Numbered from the stretch's first letter, positions 52,386 through 62,490 are shown. The stretch is 64,000 bases of DNA from JANXQG01 sp963775975 (GCA_963775975.1 CAVZKX010000002.1:558001-622000), one strand, 5' to 3'. Made by a program: numbers and translations. The notes: a model not told the origin generated them from the sequence alone.

Positions 52386-55300
52386 ATGCCCAAGCGCACA
52401 AGCAAGACCGGCAGCGAACTCTTTATCGTCGACAACAGCGAAGACGACTGGAAGGTCCAACGCTATCTCCACGACTGGTGTCAGCTTTCCAAGGCCATCG
52501 ACATCGCCACAGGCTATTTCGAGATTGGCGCGCTGCTGGCGCTCCGTGACGAGTGGCAGAAGGTTGATGCAATCCGGATTCTGATGGGCGACGAAGTCTC
52601 GATGCGGACCAAGAATGCGTTTGCATCCGGCTTGCGCCAAATCCAGTCGCGGCTCGACCGGAGCATTGAGGCAGAGAAGGAGAAAAACGACTTCCTTACC
52701 GGCGTTCCCGCAATTGTCGAGGCGATCCGCCAGGGCAAAATCCAGTGCCGCGTCTACCGGAAAGACAAGTTTCATGCCAAAGCCTATGTCACCCATGCGC
52801 GGCAGGAGGTCATTGGGTCGCTCGGCCTTGTCGGTTCCTCGAACTTCACGTATCCCGGCATCACCGAAAACATTGAACTCAACGTGCAAATCAGCGGCAC
52901 ACCCGTGGCCGTGTTGCAAGAATGGTACGAGCAGCACTGGAATGACGCCGAAGACGTTACGGCGGAGATATTGAGGATTATCGAACGGCACGTTCGCGAC
53001 TACTCGCCATTTGAAGTCTACGTCAAGGCGATTCAAGAGTATTGCCGAGGGCACGAATTGTCGGCCAACGAGTGGGAGCTTGCAGGCGCTCCGCGTGGTT
53101 CGCGCATGTACGGCGTATTGGACCAATACCAGAAGGAAGGTTACCAATCGCTGATGAAGGTTGCGCGGCGGCATGGCGGCGCGTTTCTTTGCGACGGCGT
53201 CGGCCTGGGCAAGACGTTCATCGGCCTGATGGTCATCGAGCGCCTGATTTTGCACGAGGGCAAACGCGTGGCTCTGTTTGTGCCGAAGACCGGCCGCGTC
53301 GATGTCTGGGAGCGGGCGATCCGCGATTACTTGCCGCACATTGGCGGCATCCGCGGCGGTGACTTTAGCAGTCTCGTCGTTTTCAACCACACTGACCTCG
53401 GCCGCGGCGGCGACTTTCCCTATCGTTTCGAGCGCATCAAGGAAATGGCTGACGCGATCGTCATCGACGAAGCCCATCACTTCCGCAACCTCGGCCTCCG
53501 CCGCGAGCAAAGCGAAGGTAAACCGTCGCGGTATTACCAGCTTTCGGACCTCATCGAAGGGCCGCGGGGGAATAAGGAAATGTTTCTCCTCACCGCGACT
53601 CCGATCAACAACAGCCTGCACGATTTCCGCCACATGGCAGAGTTGTTCACACGCGGGCGTGAGGACTTTTTGGCGGCCTATGGCGTCCATTCCATGCGCG
53701 GCCACTTCGTCAGCCTGGAAAAGAAATTACTCAGGGAAGTCGCCGAGACGCAGTTCGCCGCGCAGTTGACGATGTTTGACGCGGACAAACTCCTCACGAC
53801 CGATACCGTCTTCCGGGAGTTGGTTGTGCAGCGCAGCCGGTCGTATGTCCGGCAAAGCCAATTGCAACAGGGCGGCAATGTGGCGACGTTCCCCGACCGC
53901 CAGCCGCCGCAGGTGGCCGAGTATTCGGTGAAGAAAACCTACGGCAATCTGCTGGAACTGGTCGATCGCGCCTTCCGCAAGGACAAGCCACTTTTTGTGC
54001 TCGGCATCTACTACCCCTTGGCCTATTACGCCGGCGACGACAAGACCGTCGATCCCTTGGAGCAAAACCGACAGAAGCAGGTCTGCGCCTTGATTCGCAC
54101 CCAATTCCTCAAGCGATTCGAGAGCTCGGCCCACTCATTCGAGCAGTCTTGCAATCGCCTCCTTGTGAAACTGCTGGCTTGGTCGATTAAGCACAGCACG
54201 ACGCCCGACGAATTGCGGCGGTTAGACCGCTGGAAAGAGCAGAACGCCGAATTGATCGGGTACGTCCATGAGCGGCAACTGGAATTGTTCGGCGACGAGG
54301 CCGAAGAGGACGCCGACGAAGACCTCGTCTCGCTGGAAATGCTGGAGGATATCCAGCTTATTGACAACGAAAAATACCATGTCCATGAAATCTTAGAAGA
54401 CACGCGCGACGACCTGAATCAACTGGCCGCGTTTCTCAACGAACTCAAGCAATTTCAGCCCAAACACGATGACAAGCTCAAAGCGCTGGTCAAGCTGCTG
54501 AAGTCCGATCCCGTAATGAAGCGGCACAAAGTGCTGATTTTCACTGAATACGCGGAGACCGCTCGCTACCTAAAGAAGCAGCTTGGGGAGGCCGGCATCG
54601 AGGGCGTGGAGCAGATTGACAGCGGCAGCAAGAAGGACCGCGCGGAGATCATTCGCCGGTTTGCGCCATACTACAACGGGGCCACGAGCGGCACGCTGGC
54701 TGAGGAAGGCGAAACCGAAATTCGCATCCTCATCTCCACCGACGTTCTTTCCGAAGGTCTCAATCTGCAAGACTGTACGCGGCTGATCAATTACGACCTG
54801 CACTGGAACCCCGTGCGGCTCATGCAGCGGATTGGCCGTGTAGATCGCCGCATGAATCCGAGCGTCGAGCGACAATTGCTTTCCGACCATCCGGAGCAAG
54901 GACCGTTGCGGGGCGAAATCGCCTTTTGGAATTTCCTTCCGCCCGACGAACTCAACGAATTGCTGCTGCTTTATAATAAAGTCGCGCACAAGACGCTGAA
55001 GATTTCCAAAACGCTCGGCATCGAGGGCCGCAAACTGCTACGGCCCGACGACGATTACGAGGCGTTGCGAGAGTTCAATGAAAAATACGAAGGGCAAACG
55101 ACGACCGACGAAGACATGCGGCTAGAATTGCAACGGCTGCTGGACGGCGACCCGGCGCTTGCCGCCCGGCTGGCCGCCCTGCCGGGCCGCGTATACTCCG
55201 GCAAGCGGCATCCCGCGCCGGACACGCAGGCTGTCTTCTTCTGCTATCGACTTCCCCGCCCGGACCATGCAAATCTCACGTCGCCTTCAGGGCAGGGGGC

Positions 55301-55589
55301 AAGAAGTGACGGCAACGGCGCGCCCGACCTACCCTGGACCGAAGAGGCAGGCGAAACCCGCTGGTATCTCCTTCGCTTGACTGACGAGCAACTCATCGAA
55401 GAGCCGTCGGCAATCATCGAAATCATCCGTTCGCTTGCCGAAACACCGCGGCATTGCTCGATTGCGCAGACGACGCTCGCGGCAATTCGCGCAACGGTCG
55501 AAAAGCACATCAAAAATACGTGGCTCAAGCGCATGCAGGCCCCAGTCGGCGTCAAGCCGATCTTGAAGGCCTGGATGGAACTCAACTGA
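52386..55589 (+). CDS. SNF2-family helicase with N-terminal phospholipase-D-like domain
   Basis: 1067 residues, probably a DNA translocase/nuclease of a restriction or defence system. The N-terminal region (to about 200) is PLD-like: KDKFHAKAYVTHA and GSLGLVGSSNFTYPGITENI give HxK and GSSN elements, though the Asp of the HKD motif is not obvious. The SNF2 ATPase has Walker A CDGVGLGKTFIGLMVIE (about residue 273), DEAH box IVIDEAHHFRNLG (about 358) and LTATPINNSLHDF. The C-terminal helicase part has LIFTEYAETARYLKKQLGEA, ISTDVLSEGLNLQDCTRLIN and LMQRIGRVDRRMNPSVER. The methylase gene follows 19 bases after the stop, so the two are one operon. Confidence 0.9.
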   Translation: MPKRTSKTGSELFIVDNSEDDWKVQRYLHDWCQLSKAIDIATGYFEIGALLALRDEWQKVDAIRILMGDEVSMRTKNAFASGLRQIQSRLDRSIEAEKEKNDFLTGVPAIVEAIRQGKIQCRVYRKDKFHAKAYVTHARQEVIGSLGLVGSSNFTYPGITENIELNVQISGTPVAVLQEWYEQHWNDAEDVTAEILRIIERHVRDYSPFEVYVKAIQEYCRGHELSANEWELAGAPRGSRMYGVLDQYQKEGYQSLMKVARRHGGAFLCDGVGLGKTFIGLMVIERLILHEGKRVALFVPKTGRVDVWERAIRDYLPHIGGIRGGDFSSLVVFNHTDLGRGGDFPYRFERIKEMADAIVIDEAHHFRNLGLRREQSEGKPSRYYQLSDLIEGPRGNKEMFLLTATPINNSLHDFRHMAELFTRGREDFLAAYGVHSMRGHFVSLEKKLLREVAETQFAAQLTMFDADKLLTTDTVFRELVVQRSRSYVRQSQLQQGGNVATFPDRQPPQVAEYSVKKTYGNLLELVDRAFRKDKPLFVLGIYYPLAYYAGDDKTVDPLEQNRQKQVCALIRTQFLKRFESSAHSFEQSCNRLLVKLLAWSIKHSTTPDELRRLDRWKEQNAELIGYVHERQLELFGDEAEEDADEDLVSLEMLEDIQLIDNEKYHVHEILEDTRDDLNQLAAFLNELKQFQPKHDDKLKALVKLLKSDPVMKRHKVLIFTEYAETARYLKKQLGEAGIEGVEQIDSGSKKDRAEIIRRFAPYYNGATSGTLAEEGETEIRILISTDVLSEGLNLQDCTRLINYDLHWNPVRLMQRIGRVDRRMNPSVERQLLSDHPEQGPLRGEIAFWNFLPPDELNELLLLYNKVAHKTLKISKTLGIEGRKLLRPDDDYEALREFNEKYEGQTTTDEDMRLELQRLLDGDPALAARLAALPGRVYSGKRHPAPDTQAVFFCYRLPRPDHANLTSPSGQGARSDGNGAPDLPWTEEAGETRWYLLRLTDEQLIEEPSAIIEIIRSLAETPRHCSIAQTTLAAIRATVEKHIKNTWLKRMQAPVGVKPILKAWMELN

Positions 55590-55608
55590 TTAGCGAGGAA
55601 GTACGTCG

Positions 55609-58600
55609 ATGGCTGTCACCCACCTTGGAACATCGCCCAGCCGCATCCAGCAGGCCCTGGAGCGCATCCGCGACCAGCGCTCCTTCTTGCAAGAGTTGCT
55701 GATCGATGCCCTGAACTGGACAGTCCCTGAAGAGGCCGAAGCCATTGAAGAAATTTCGTACGGCTGGTCCCAGGCCGAGCTGCGGGCGGCTGACCTGACC
55801 AAGCACCTGATCGACGGCTCGACCTGGCAACTTCAGTCGCTGCATAAGAGTCAGCCCTGGGGCATTTTCATTCTCGAATTCAAGAATTCGGACGCCTTCA
55901 CGACTGGCCGCGGCTTGGCCGGCCCGCTCCGCAAGGTGCTGCGCGGGCTGGTCCCGTCTCGCCGCAAGGATTCCGCCGCCAAGTCGTGGCTCCGCGAGCA
56001 CCTGCTCTTCATCTGCACGCATCGCTACGAGCACTTTCGCGTCGCCTACTTCAAGTCTCCGCCGGATAAGAAAACGGCCGCCCCGCTGGCCGCCTTCGGC
56101 TGGGGTCCGGGCATTCCCAATCGCACGGCCTGCGAAATCAACCTGCCGGAGCTCGTCTGGCCCCACGACCCGCAAGACGGCGAGGCTTGGATCAAGCAAT
56201 GGGCAGGCGCGTTCGACGTCGAGAAAGTGACGAGGAAATTCTACGGTGAATATAAGTCGGTTTTCGACGAGGTCGAACGGCGCATAAAAACTTCCAGCGG
56301 CATCAAAGACGAAGAGGAACTCCGCCTTTTCACGCAGACGCTGTTCAATCGCCTGATGTTTCTGCGGTTTATCGAACGCAAAGGGTGGCTGGAGTTCGAG
56401 AGCAGCCAGGACTACCTCGCTGCGCTCATGCGCGCGGGCGGAATCGGCGGCAGAACCGTCTACCAATCTCGCCTCCGCCCACTCTTCTTCCAAGGACTCG
56501 CCGTCGAGGGAAAGCAAGAGTCGAAGGCGATTGGCAAGGTTCCCTTTCTTAACGGCGGACTATTCGAGGAAACCGAACTGGACAAGAAGGCCAACGACGT
56601 GCCCGATTCGGCCCTGGCGCCGATGCTGGGCCAAACCGGTGCGCTAGGGCTCTTCTACCGCTACAATTTCACCGTCCAGGAATCGACGCCGCTGGACATC
56701 GAGGTCGCCGTCGATCCCGAGATGCTCGGCAAGGTGTTTGAGGAGCTCGTCACCGGCCGGCACGAGTCGGGCAGCTACTACACTCCCCGGCCCGTCGTCA
56801 GCTTCATGTGCCGCGAAGCGCTCAAGGGCTACCTCGCCGAAGCCACGCAAATCGGGGCCGAGAAGATTGCCGACTTCGTCGACAAGCACGACGTGGCGGG
56901 CATCTCGATCGACGGCGCGAAAAAAATCGCCCAGGCGCTCGACGACGTCCGCGCCGTCGACCCCGCCTGCGGCTCGGGCGCCTACCTGCTCGGCCTACTC
57001 CACGAGATCGTCGATCTCTACCGCCTCTTGTATTCCGACAAACTCAAGACGAGCAGCCGCGAGTTGCACAAGATCAAGCTCGACATTATCGAAAAAAGCC
57101 TCTACGGCGCGGACATCGACCCCTTCGCCACCAACATCGCCATGCTCCGCCTATGGCTGAGCCTGACTGTCGATTCCGATGAGCCACAGGCCCTGCCCAA
57201 CCTCGACTTCAAGATCGAGACTGGCGACAGCGTCACCGGCCCCAACCCGCAGGAGATGCCGGACCTGCTGCGCGCCAATCTCGTCGCTCGCGCTCGCGAG
57301 CTCGCCGGCACCAAGGGCAAGTACCTGCGTGCCCACGGCGACGACAAGCAGTCGCTGCGCAAGCTGATTCACAAGGAGCAGGACGAGATCGCCGACGAGC
57401 TTCACAGCCTCTCTCCCGGCGCGATCGACTGGCGGGTGCAGTTCTGCGAAATCTTTTTCTCCCAGCGGGCCGGTTTCGACATCGTCCTGGCCAATCCGCC
57501 GTATATCCGCCAGGAACTGATCAAAGCCCTCAAGCCCGCGCTCAAGAGCGTTTATCAGGCTCTCTATTCCGGCACGGCCGACCTTTACGTCTTCTTCTAC
57601 CTTCGCGGCCTGCAACTGCTCGCGCCTTGCGGCATACTCGTCTACATCTCCAGCAACAAGTGGTTCCGCGCCGGCTACGGCGAAAAGCTTCGCGCCCACG
57701 TCGCCAAGACGACCACGGTCGAGACGATCCTTGATTTCCACGACCTGCCCGTCTTCGAGGCCATCGCCTACCCAATGATTTTCGTCGCCAAGAAGCAGCC
57801 GCCGTCGGACGAACACACCGCCATCCTCGCCGAACCTCCCGACCTCGATCCGCCGTACCCGGACGTGAAGGAAGTCGTCGCGAAGTACGGGCACGCAATG
57901 CCGAACACGGCGCTGGGACGCAACGGGACGTGGCGTCTGCAAGCCCCATTGGTTAACGCACAATCATCACCATTCCAGGAAACGGGCGGCTCACCCTTGC
58001 GTGAGTTGCTCGGCAGCGATTTCTTTCGTGGTCTCAGCACCGGCTTGAACGACGCGTTTGTTATTAATGATGAAACGCGACAATCCATTATCAAGAGTGA
58101 TCCCGCAAGCAAAAAGCTCATCAAACCATACCTTGCAGGAAAAGACGTGAAACGCTGGCGCGTGGAAGATCGAGGGCTGTGGATTATCTATTCGCCTTGG
58201 GATCTCGACATTACGAAGTATCCTGGTATCGCGACCCACCTCGGGCAGTTTGAAGCAGAGCTTAAAGCGCGGCCCGAATGTCGGGCGAAGCGGTACAAAT
58301 GGTGGTGCATGGCACGTTACGGTGCCGAGTATGCCGCCTATTTCGACCTTCCTAAGATTGTTTCAACAAAGGTGTCTATCCGACCAACCTTCACACTCGA
58401 TAAGGAGGGGCATTATTTGGGTAATACGTCATACTTCGCGACCGTGAGCGACAACGAGGTCGGCCAATTCCTGCTTGGCTTGTTGAACTCCTCGACTTTC
58501 TACAAATACGCAGTAGAGACGTTCGTTGGAAAGCAGTCCGGTTGGTACGAAGTACAGCCAGACGGTTTGGAGAAATTTCCCACCCCCGCCGCCTCCGACG

Positions 58601-59481
58601 CCGACCGATCGGCGATCGCGGCGCTCGCGCAGAAATGCCTCGACGCGCGCGGCGTGGGGTGCGAGGCGTGGGAGAAGGAAATCGACGAGCGCGTGGCGGC
58701 GCTGTACGGGCTTGATGCCGCTGATCTCGGCGACAAGTCTAGTCGTCCAGCCGTTATTTATGACACGAAGGGGCATCTGGTTCACCGCGTCATTCCGAAG
58801 CTGGCAAATGCAACACCCGGATTTCCCTATTTCTCTCTCGATGCGATCAAAGCGGAGTTGGAGAAGCACCGAGGCGGGGCCAAGCCCGAATCCCTGAATC
58901 ACTACATGCACGAATTAACCAACGAAGGTGTCGTCTACGACGCGGGGCGAGGTTGGTATTCCACGCTAAGCGAACCGTTGGTGCTGGATCGAGAACCCGT
59001 GCGCGAACTGGTGGAGACGCTTGAGAAGCGGTTTCCCTTCCTTGAGTTTTCGTGCTGGTCGACGAAGCAAGTGGCCGCGTATGGACATCATATGCTGGCG
59101 CGCTTCACGAGTTTCGTGTATACCGAGCGCGAGGCGATGGAGAGCGTCGCCGACGCGCTGCGTGAGTCCGGCAAGACAGTCTTCGTAGACCCGGGCAAAG
59201 CACTCATCGGAAAGAGCGTGAAATTGTCGGATGGCGCGATTATAGTACGTCCGTTGGTCACCCGTGCCCCCACGGATGGCCATTATGCGCTGGCCGAAAA
59301 GGTGTTGGTTGACCTGTTCAAGGAGTCGGAAGACCTGAAACTGATGGACTCAGCGGAGTTCGAAAAAATCCTTAAAAACGCCATAAGTGCTTATCGTATA
59401 TCGATTTCCGCGTTTGTCGCCTATGCGGAAAGGCGGAACGCGACGCTACAGGCATTGGACGAATCAATCAATGCCAAATAA
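55609..59481 (+). CDS. Eco57I-like N6-adenine DNA methylase, large (type IIG/defence-associated)
   Basis: 1290 residues with GAGGAAG before the ATG. N-terminal 200 residues: WGIFILEFKNSDAFTTGRGL and LREHLLFICTHRYEHFRVAY, a beta/alpha domain that could be nuclease-like but lacks a clear PD-ExK signature. The methylase core has YYTPRPVVSFMCREALKGYL, motif I VDPACGSGAYLLGLLHEI (about residue 450), ADIDPFATNIAMLRLWLSL and motif IV FDIVLANPPYIRQELIKALK (about 628). A long target-recognition part follows (FYKYAVETFVGKQSGWYEVQ) and a helical C-terminus. It modifies adenine in host DNA. Together with the PLD-SNF2 helicase it forms a two-protein restriction or defence module; the AbiEii-like gene is 36 bases downstream. 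Confidence 0.9.
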   Translation: MAVTHLGTSPSRIQQALERIRDQRSFLQELLIDALNWTVPEEAEAIEEISYGWSQAELRAADLTKHLIDGSTWQLQSLHKSQPWGIFILEFKNSDAFTTGRGLAGPLRKVLRGLVPSRRKDSAAKSWLREHLLFICTHRYEHFRVAYFKSPPDKKTAAPLAAFGWGPGIPNRTACEINLPELVWPHDPQDGEAWIKQWAGAFDVEKVTRKFYGEYKSVFDEVERRIKTSSGIKDEEELRLFTQTLFNRLMFLRFIERKGWLEFESSQDYLAALMRAGGIGGRTVYQSRLRPLFFQGLAVEGKQESKAIGKVPFLNGGLFEETELDKKANDVPDSALAPMLGQTGALGLFYRYNFTVQESTPLDIEVAVDPEMLGKVFEELVTGRHESGSYYTPRPVVSFMCREALKGYLAEATQIGAEKIADFVDKHDVAGISIDGAKKIAQALDDVRAVDPACGSGAYLLGLLHEIVDLYRLLYSDKLKTSSRELHKIKLDIIEKSLYGADIDPFATNIAMLRLWLSLTVDSDEPQALPNLDFKIETGDSVTGPNPQEMPDLLRANLVARARELAGTKGKYLRAHGDDKQSLRKLIHKEQDEIADELHSLSPGAIDWRVQFCEIFFSQRAGFDIVLANPPYIRQELIKALKPALKSVYQALYSGTADLYVFFYLRGLQLLAPCGILVYISSNKWFRAGYGEKLRAHVAKTTTVETILDFHDLPVFEAIAYPMIFVAKKQPPSDEHTAILAEPPDLDPPYPDVKEVVAKYGHAMPNTALGRNGTWRLQAPLVNAQSSPFQETGGSPLRELLGSDFFRGLSTGLNDAFVINDETRQSIIKSDPASKKLIKPYLAGKDVKRWRVEDRGLWIIYSPWDLDITKYPGIATHLGQFEAELKARPECRAKRYKWWCMARYGAEYAAYFDLPKIVSTKVSIRPTFTLDKEGHYLGNTSYFATVSDNEVGQFLLGLLNSSTFYKYAVETFVGKQSGWYEVQPDGLEKFPTPAASDADRSAIAALAQKCLDARGVGCEAWEKEIDERVAALYGLDAADLGDKSSRPAVIYDTKGHLVHRVIPKLANATPGFPYFSLDAIKAELEKHRGGAKPESLNHYMHELTNEGVVYDAGRGWYSTLSEPLVLDREPVRELVETLEKRFPFLEFSCWSTKQVAAYGHHMLARFTSFVYTEREAMESVADALRESGKTVFVDPGKALIGKSVKLSDGAIIVRPLVTRAPTDGHYALAEKVLVDLFKESEDLKLMDSAEFEKILKNAISAYRISISAFVAYAERRNATLQALDESINAK

Positions 59482-59517
59482 TCGAGATTTGTGGCGTTAA
59501 TTGATTAACAAAAGACC

Positions 59518-60591
59518 ATGATCGACCAGAGATGTTTTACAAAGGAATGGATCGAGGAGCAGGGTCGTATTCTCGGCTGTTCCAACGAGATTCTCTTGGA
59601 GAAAGCGATCGTGGCTTTGCAGTTGGTGGGCCACTTGGTCGAAGCCAAACTGCCGTTTCAGTTCAAAGGCGGTACGAGCCTGCTCTTGATTGTCAACCCG
59701 ATCCGGCGACTTTCAATCGACGCCGACATCGTCACTCAAGCCCCGCACGACGAGTTTGACCGCCTCCTCCAGTCCGTTGCTCGTCTGCCGCCGTTCAACC
59801 GCATCGAACACGATCCGGCACGCGACAGGGCATTGCCGCCTAAGAAACACTATCGAGCACACTACCCGTCGAACTTTCCGCCGGAAGACGGGCATGTGTT
59901 GCTGGACGTGCTTTTCGAAACGGCGCATGCGGCGAGCCCGACGCTGATCCAAACACCGTTCATCAGGACGCTGCGGGAAGTTCACGCTCAAGTGCCAAGC
60001 GCCAACGAGTTGCTCGGCGACAAGCTCACGGCCTTTGCGCCAAAGACGATCGGCATACTTCAAGACCAATTCCCGGATCGCGTGACCGACATCGTCAAGC
60101 AGCTATTCGACGTGAGCGTGCTTTTTGACGTTGCGACGGACATCTCCCAAGCGGCCCAGGTTTACGCCGCGATTCATGCCAATCAATGCCGCTACAGGCA
60201 AGCGGAATTCACCGTCGAGCATACGCTGCACGATACGATTGCCGCGTGTTTGGGTCTCACATGGTGCGAATTGCGCGGCCCCGAAAAAAACAATCTGATC
60301 GGCATGTATCTGAAGGACGGCGTGCACAAACTTCAGGGCCACATCGTCAACGGCCGCTTTGACAGAGATCCATCGCACGTCGCAGCGGGCAAGGCCGCGT
60401 GCGCGGCAGCATTGATTCTGAGGCGACCGGAAATCGCACTTGAGTCCGTCCGGTACAAGAATGTGTCGATCGAGGAACTGCGCGATGCAATGATCATCGG
60501 CACCTGGGCACCACTTCACAAATTGCGTGGCGGCAATCCGGAAGCATTTTTTTATTGGTGGCAAGCCCAACGACTTCTCGGCCAACCGTGA
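59518..60591 (+). CDS. AbiEii-like nucleotidyltransferase (DUF1814)
   Basis: 357 residues. Nucleotidyltransferase signature FQFKGGTSLLLIVNPIRRLS (about residue 50) followed by SIDADIV, matching the KGGTSL...S.DIDL motif of AbiEii/type IV toxin proteins; then LPPKKHYRAHYPSNFPPEDG, HVLLDVLFETAHAASPTLIQ, VPSANELLGDKLTAFAPKTI and a helical C-terminus. AbiEii normally works with the antitoxin AbiEi; no AbiEi-like gene is present beside it. Its position right after the methylase suggests it belongs to the restriction/defence operon. GTG/ATG choice: the ATG at 59518 is the only good one. Confidence 0.82.
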   Translation: MIDQRCFTKEWIEEQGRILGCSNEILLEKAIVALQLVGHLVEAKLPFQFKGGTSLLLIVNPIRRLSIDADIVTQAPHDEFDRLLQSVARLPPFNRIEHDPARDRALPPKKHYRAHYPSNFPPEDGHVLLDVLFETAHAASPTLIQTPFIRTLREVHAQVPSANELLGDKLTAFAPKTIGILQDQFPDRVTDIVKQLFDVSVLFDVATDISQAAQVYAAIHANQCRYRQAEFTVEHTLHDTIAACLGLTWCELRGPEKNNLIGMYLKDGVHKLQGHIVNGRFDRDPSHVAAGKAACAAALILRRPEIALESVRYKNVSIEELRDAMIIGTWAPLHKLRGGNPEAFFYWWQAQRLLGQP

Positions 60592-60839
60592 TCATTTCGG
60601 GTGTTACGCATTGTCCCGCCGCTTGCAGAATGAGACGAGAGGCCCGCCGCTTCGTCCGGACAGCATCATGGCCAGCGCCGATGGTCCCGACTGCGTTGCC
60701 ATTCGTTACCCTTGTCGATAAGGTAGGCAATCCGCCGTTCTTCGACGCGCGAGGGGCCGGTTCACAGGTAGTCATCTGCGCCTTATCCAGCCGTTCCTGT
60801 GCGATGGCCGGCATGTGCCGCGGAATCAGTCTGAAGTTC

Positions 60840-62255
60840 TCATTTGCGGACAGGAAAAACCAAACGCTCAGTTTTCAATTTTAGGCGGACCCCAAGTTCA
60901 CCAAGAGTTTCGCGGAATGCATCTTCAATCTTCGGTATGTCTTTTTCGCGTCCCCATATCGCGTCATGCAACGTTAAGAACGGCACCCCTTGCCGGACAA
61001 GCCGCGGGGCTGCATGTTCGATGACAATGATGCTCTCGACACGTTGCAGAACCCGAATTGTTTCGCCATTGCCGAGGCGGTTCAGGAAGCGGCAGAAGGC
61101 AAGCACCGATGGGAAGGCCTTATCAAATACGCGCGTGAACGGCGGCCGGTAATCCCCGTGTCTCGCAATGACGTACCGCATATTGCAGATTTTCGCTGCG
61201 TCCCGCACAGTGGTGGGAACCGAATGTCGACCGCGCCTTGACCGCCGAGTGGCTTCCGCCATCACATCCACGCCATCGGCTTCACAGAGTCCGACCAAGT
61301 ATTCGTACAGATCGGGGTGGTCCTCGGTTAGAGCCAGTTCTTCAAAGAGTCGTACGTCGGAGCCTACTGGCGGTGCAGAACCGGAAAGCGCGGCCACAAT
61401 CCCAGGATATCCGGAGACAGCAAAATCCTCCCGCTCCTCGTGACGGAAGGAACGAATGGACGCTTGTATGTATGATGGCACATTTCGCGCCGATAAAGCG
61501 AATAGATTCACGAGCAAGCCGGGGTGCGTGCATCTGATATCCACACCGCCGATCCGCTCTCCATCAAGTCGAAGGTACGGCCGAAGTTCCGTTTTCAGTC
61601 CGGTGAACGTAGTGAAAACTCTGCCCGTGTGCGCCACGCTGAAACGATGTCCAATACGGCGGATATCGTCGATCCGCACGGACTGCCTGAGGATGGTATC
61701 GGTCTTGAGCTCTTTCAATACGGCTTCTGCTTCGGCAGCGTCTATTGTCAGGCCCGTCAGGATGTCCTTCAGCACCCAATGAACCGGCAGCCACGCCGCC
61801 TCCCTGAACTGGGCTTGCTTCTGCCAAATCCGTTCTCTTTCCTCCCGAACCTTCCGAGCGCCAAATCCATAACGAATGAACATCCACTTGTGCTTGTCAC
61901 GGCCAAACCGACCAGCAAGCCGGTATCCCTTGCACCGCGAACCGACCGCGTAACTCGACGTTTCGACGATTCCGGCCTCACTAAGTGCAGCAAACACACG
62001 GGGATAGTGACGCCGCGAAAGTACCCGCCGTAGCAATCCCGAGTGCAACCGAACGTACCCTTCTCCGTCCGGGTCGCCATCGACGCTTTTGCGGATGATC
62101 GTGTCGATGAGGTAAGCCGCCGCAAAAAAATGAACAGGCTTTTGAAGTGCCACTGGAAGCACCCGATGCAAATTCAGTCTGGCAGGAAACCTGAACCACA
62201 GGCCAGATGATGAACGCGATGACTTGCTTCTCGGTGATTCTGCTATTGCTGGCAT
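60840..62255 (-). CDS. Polymerase-palm-like protein of mobile elements
   Basis: 471 residues from ATG 62255 (MPAIAESPRSKSSRSSSGLW) with AGGGTGG upstream. N-terminal helical region with a winged-helix look (RLHSGLLRRVLSRRHYPRVF, AALSEAGIVETSSYAV). The middle has LDGERIGGVDIRCTHPGLLV and the end has GVPFLTLHDAIWGREKDIPK plus FRETLGELGVRLKLKTERLV. The D-x-R-x-x-x-P and LHD motifs resemble motifs A and C of family-A-polymerase-like palm proteins found in integrative elements (usual forms DIxNSQP and LHDSI). Function is inference. It is convergent with the AbiEii-like gene; the 248-base gap between them is empty. Confidence 0.5.
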   Translation of the reverse strand: MPAIAESPRSKSSRSSSGLWFRFPARLNLHRVLPVALQKPVHFFAAAYLIDTIIRKSVDGDPDGEGYVRLHSGLLRRVLSRRHYPRVFAALSEAGIVETSSYAVGSRCKGYRLAGRFGRDKHKWMFIRYGFGARKVREERERIWQKQAQFREAAWLPVHWVLKDILTGLTIDAAEAEAVLKELKTDTILRQSVRIDDIRRIGHRFSVAHTGRVFTTFTGLKTELRPYLRLDGERIGGVDIRCTHPGLLVNLFALSARNVPSYIQASIRSFRHEEREDFAVSGYPGIVAALSGSAPPVGSDVRLFEELALTEDHPDLYEYLVGLCEADGVDVMAEATRRSRRGRHSVPTTVRDAAKICNMRYVIARHGDYRPPFTRVFDKAFPSVLAFCRFLNRLGNGETIRVLQRVESIIVIEHAAPRLVRQGVPFLTLHDAIWGREKDIPKIEDAFRETLGELGVRLKLKTERLVFPVRK

Positions 62256-62442
62256 GGTTCCACCCTTGAATCGGGCCGACCAGGGCGCGACGGCGGAGAG
62301 TAGATCCCCGCAATCGCGCCCAAGATCGCTCGATGAGGGTGATTGCCGTCACCCCGTCGTCCCCGGCAAACTTACTCTATTCTCCACGCAGGCTGTGGCG
62401 TTCCGACGCGGCTTGTAAAAAAGCGCGCCGACGGGCGCAATG

Positions 62443-62490
62443 GATTCAGCTTGCTAAATTGGAATCCCCGCCGCTGGATTCCTTACAATT
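62443..62490. repeat. Repeat shared with 52009-52059
   Basis: GATTCAGCTTGCTAAATT ... GGATTCCTTACAATT aligns with 52009-52059 in the same orientation, with about two-thirds of bases shared; GATTCAGCTTGC and TTACAATT are identical. Here it covers the last codons of the topoisomerase-like gene. The pair brackets the restriction cassette. Confidence 0.35.

Noticed and set aside
52386..60591. DISARM or BREX system
   Set aside because: The SNF2 helicase and methylase resemble individual DISARM parts, but no drmA, drmB or separate drmC-like genes and no BREX core genes are present.
59518..60591. A complete AbiE toxin-antitoxin pair
   Set aside because: No AbiEi-like antitoxin gene lies on either side; only the AbiEii-like protein is present.
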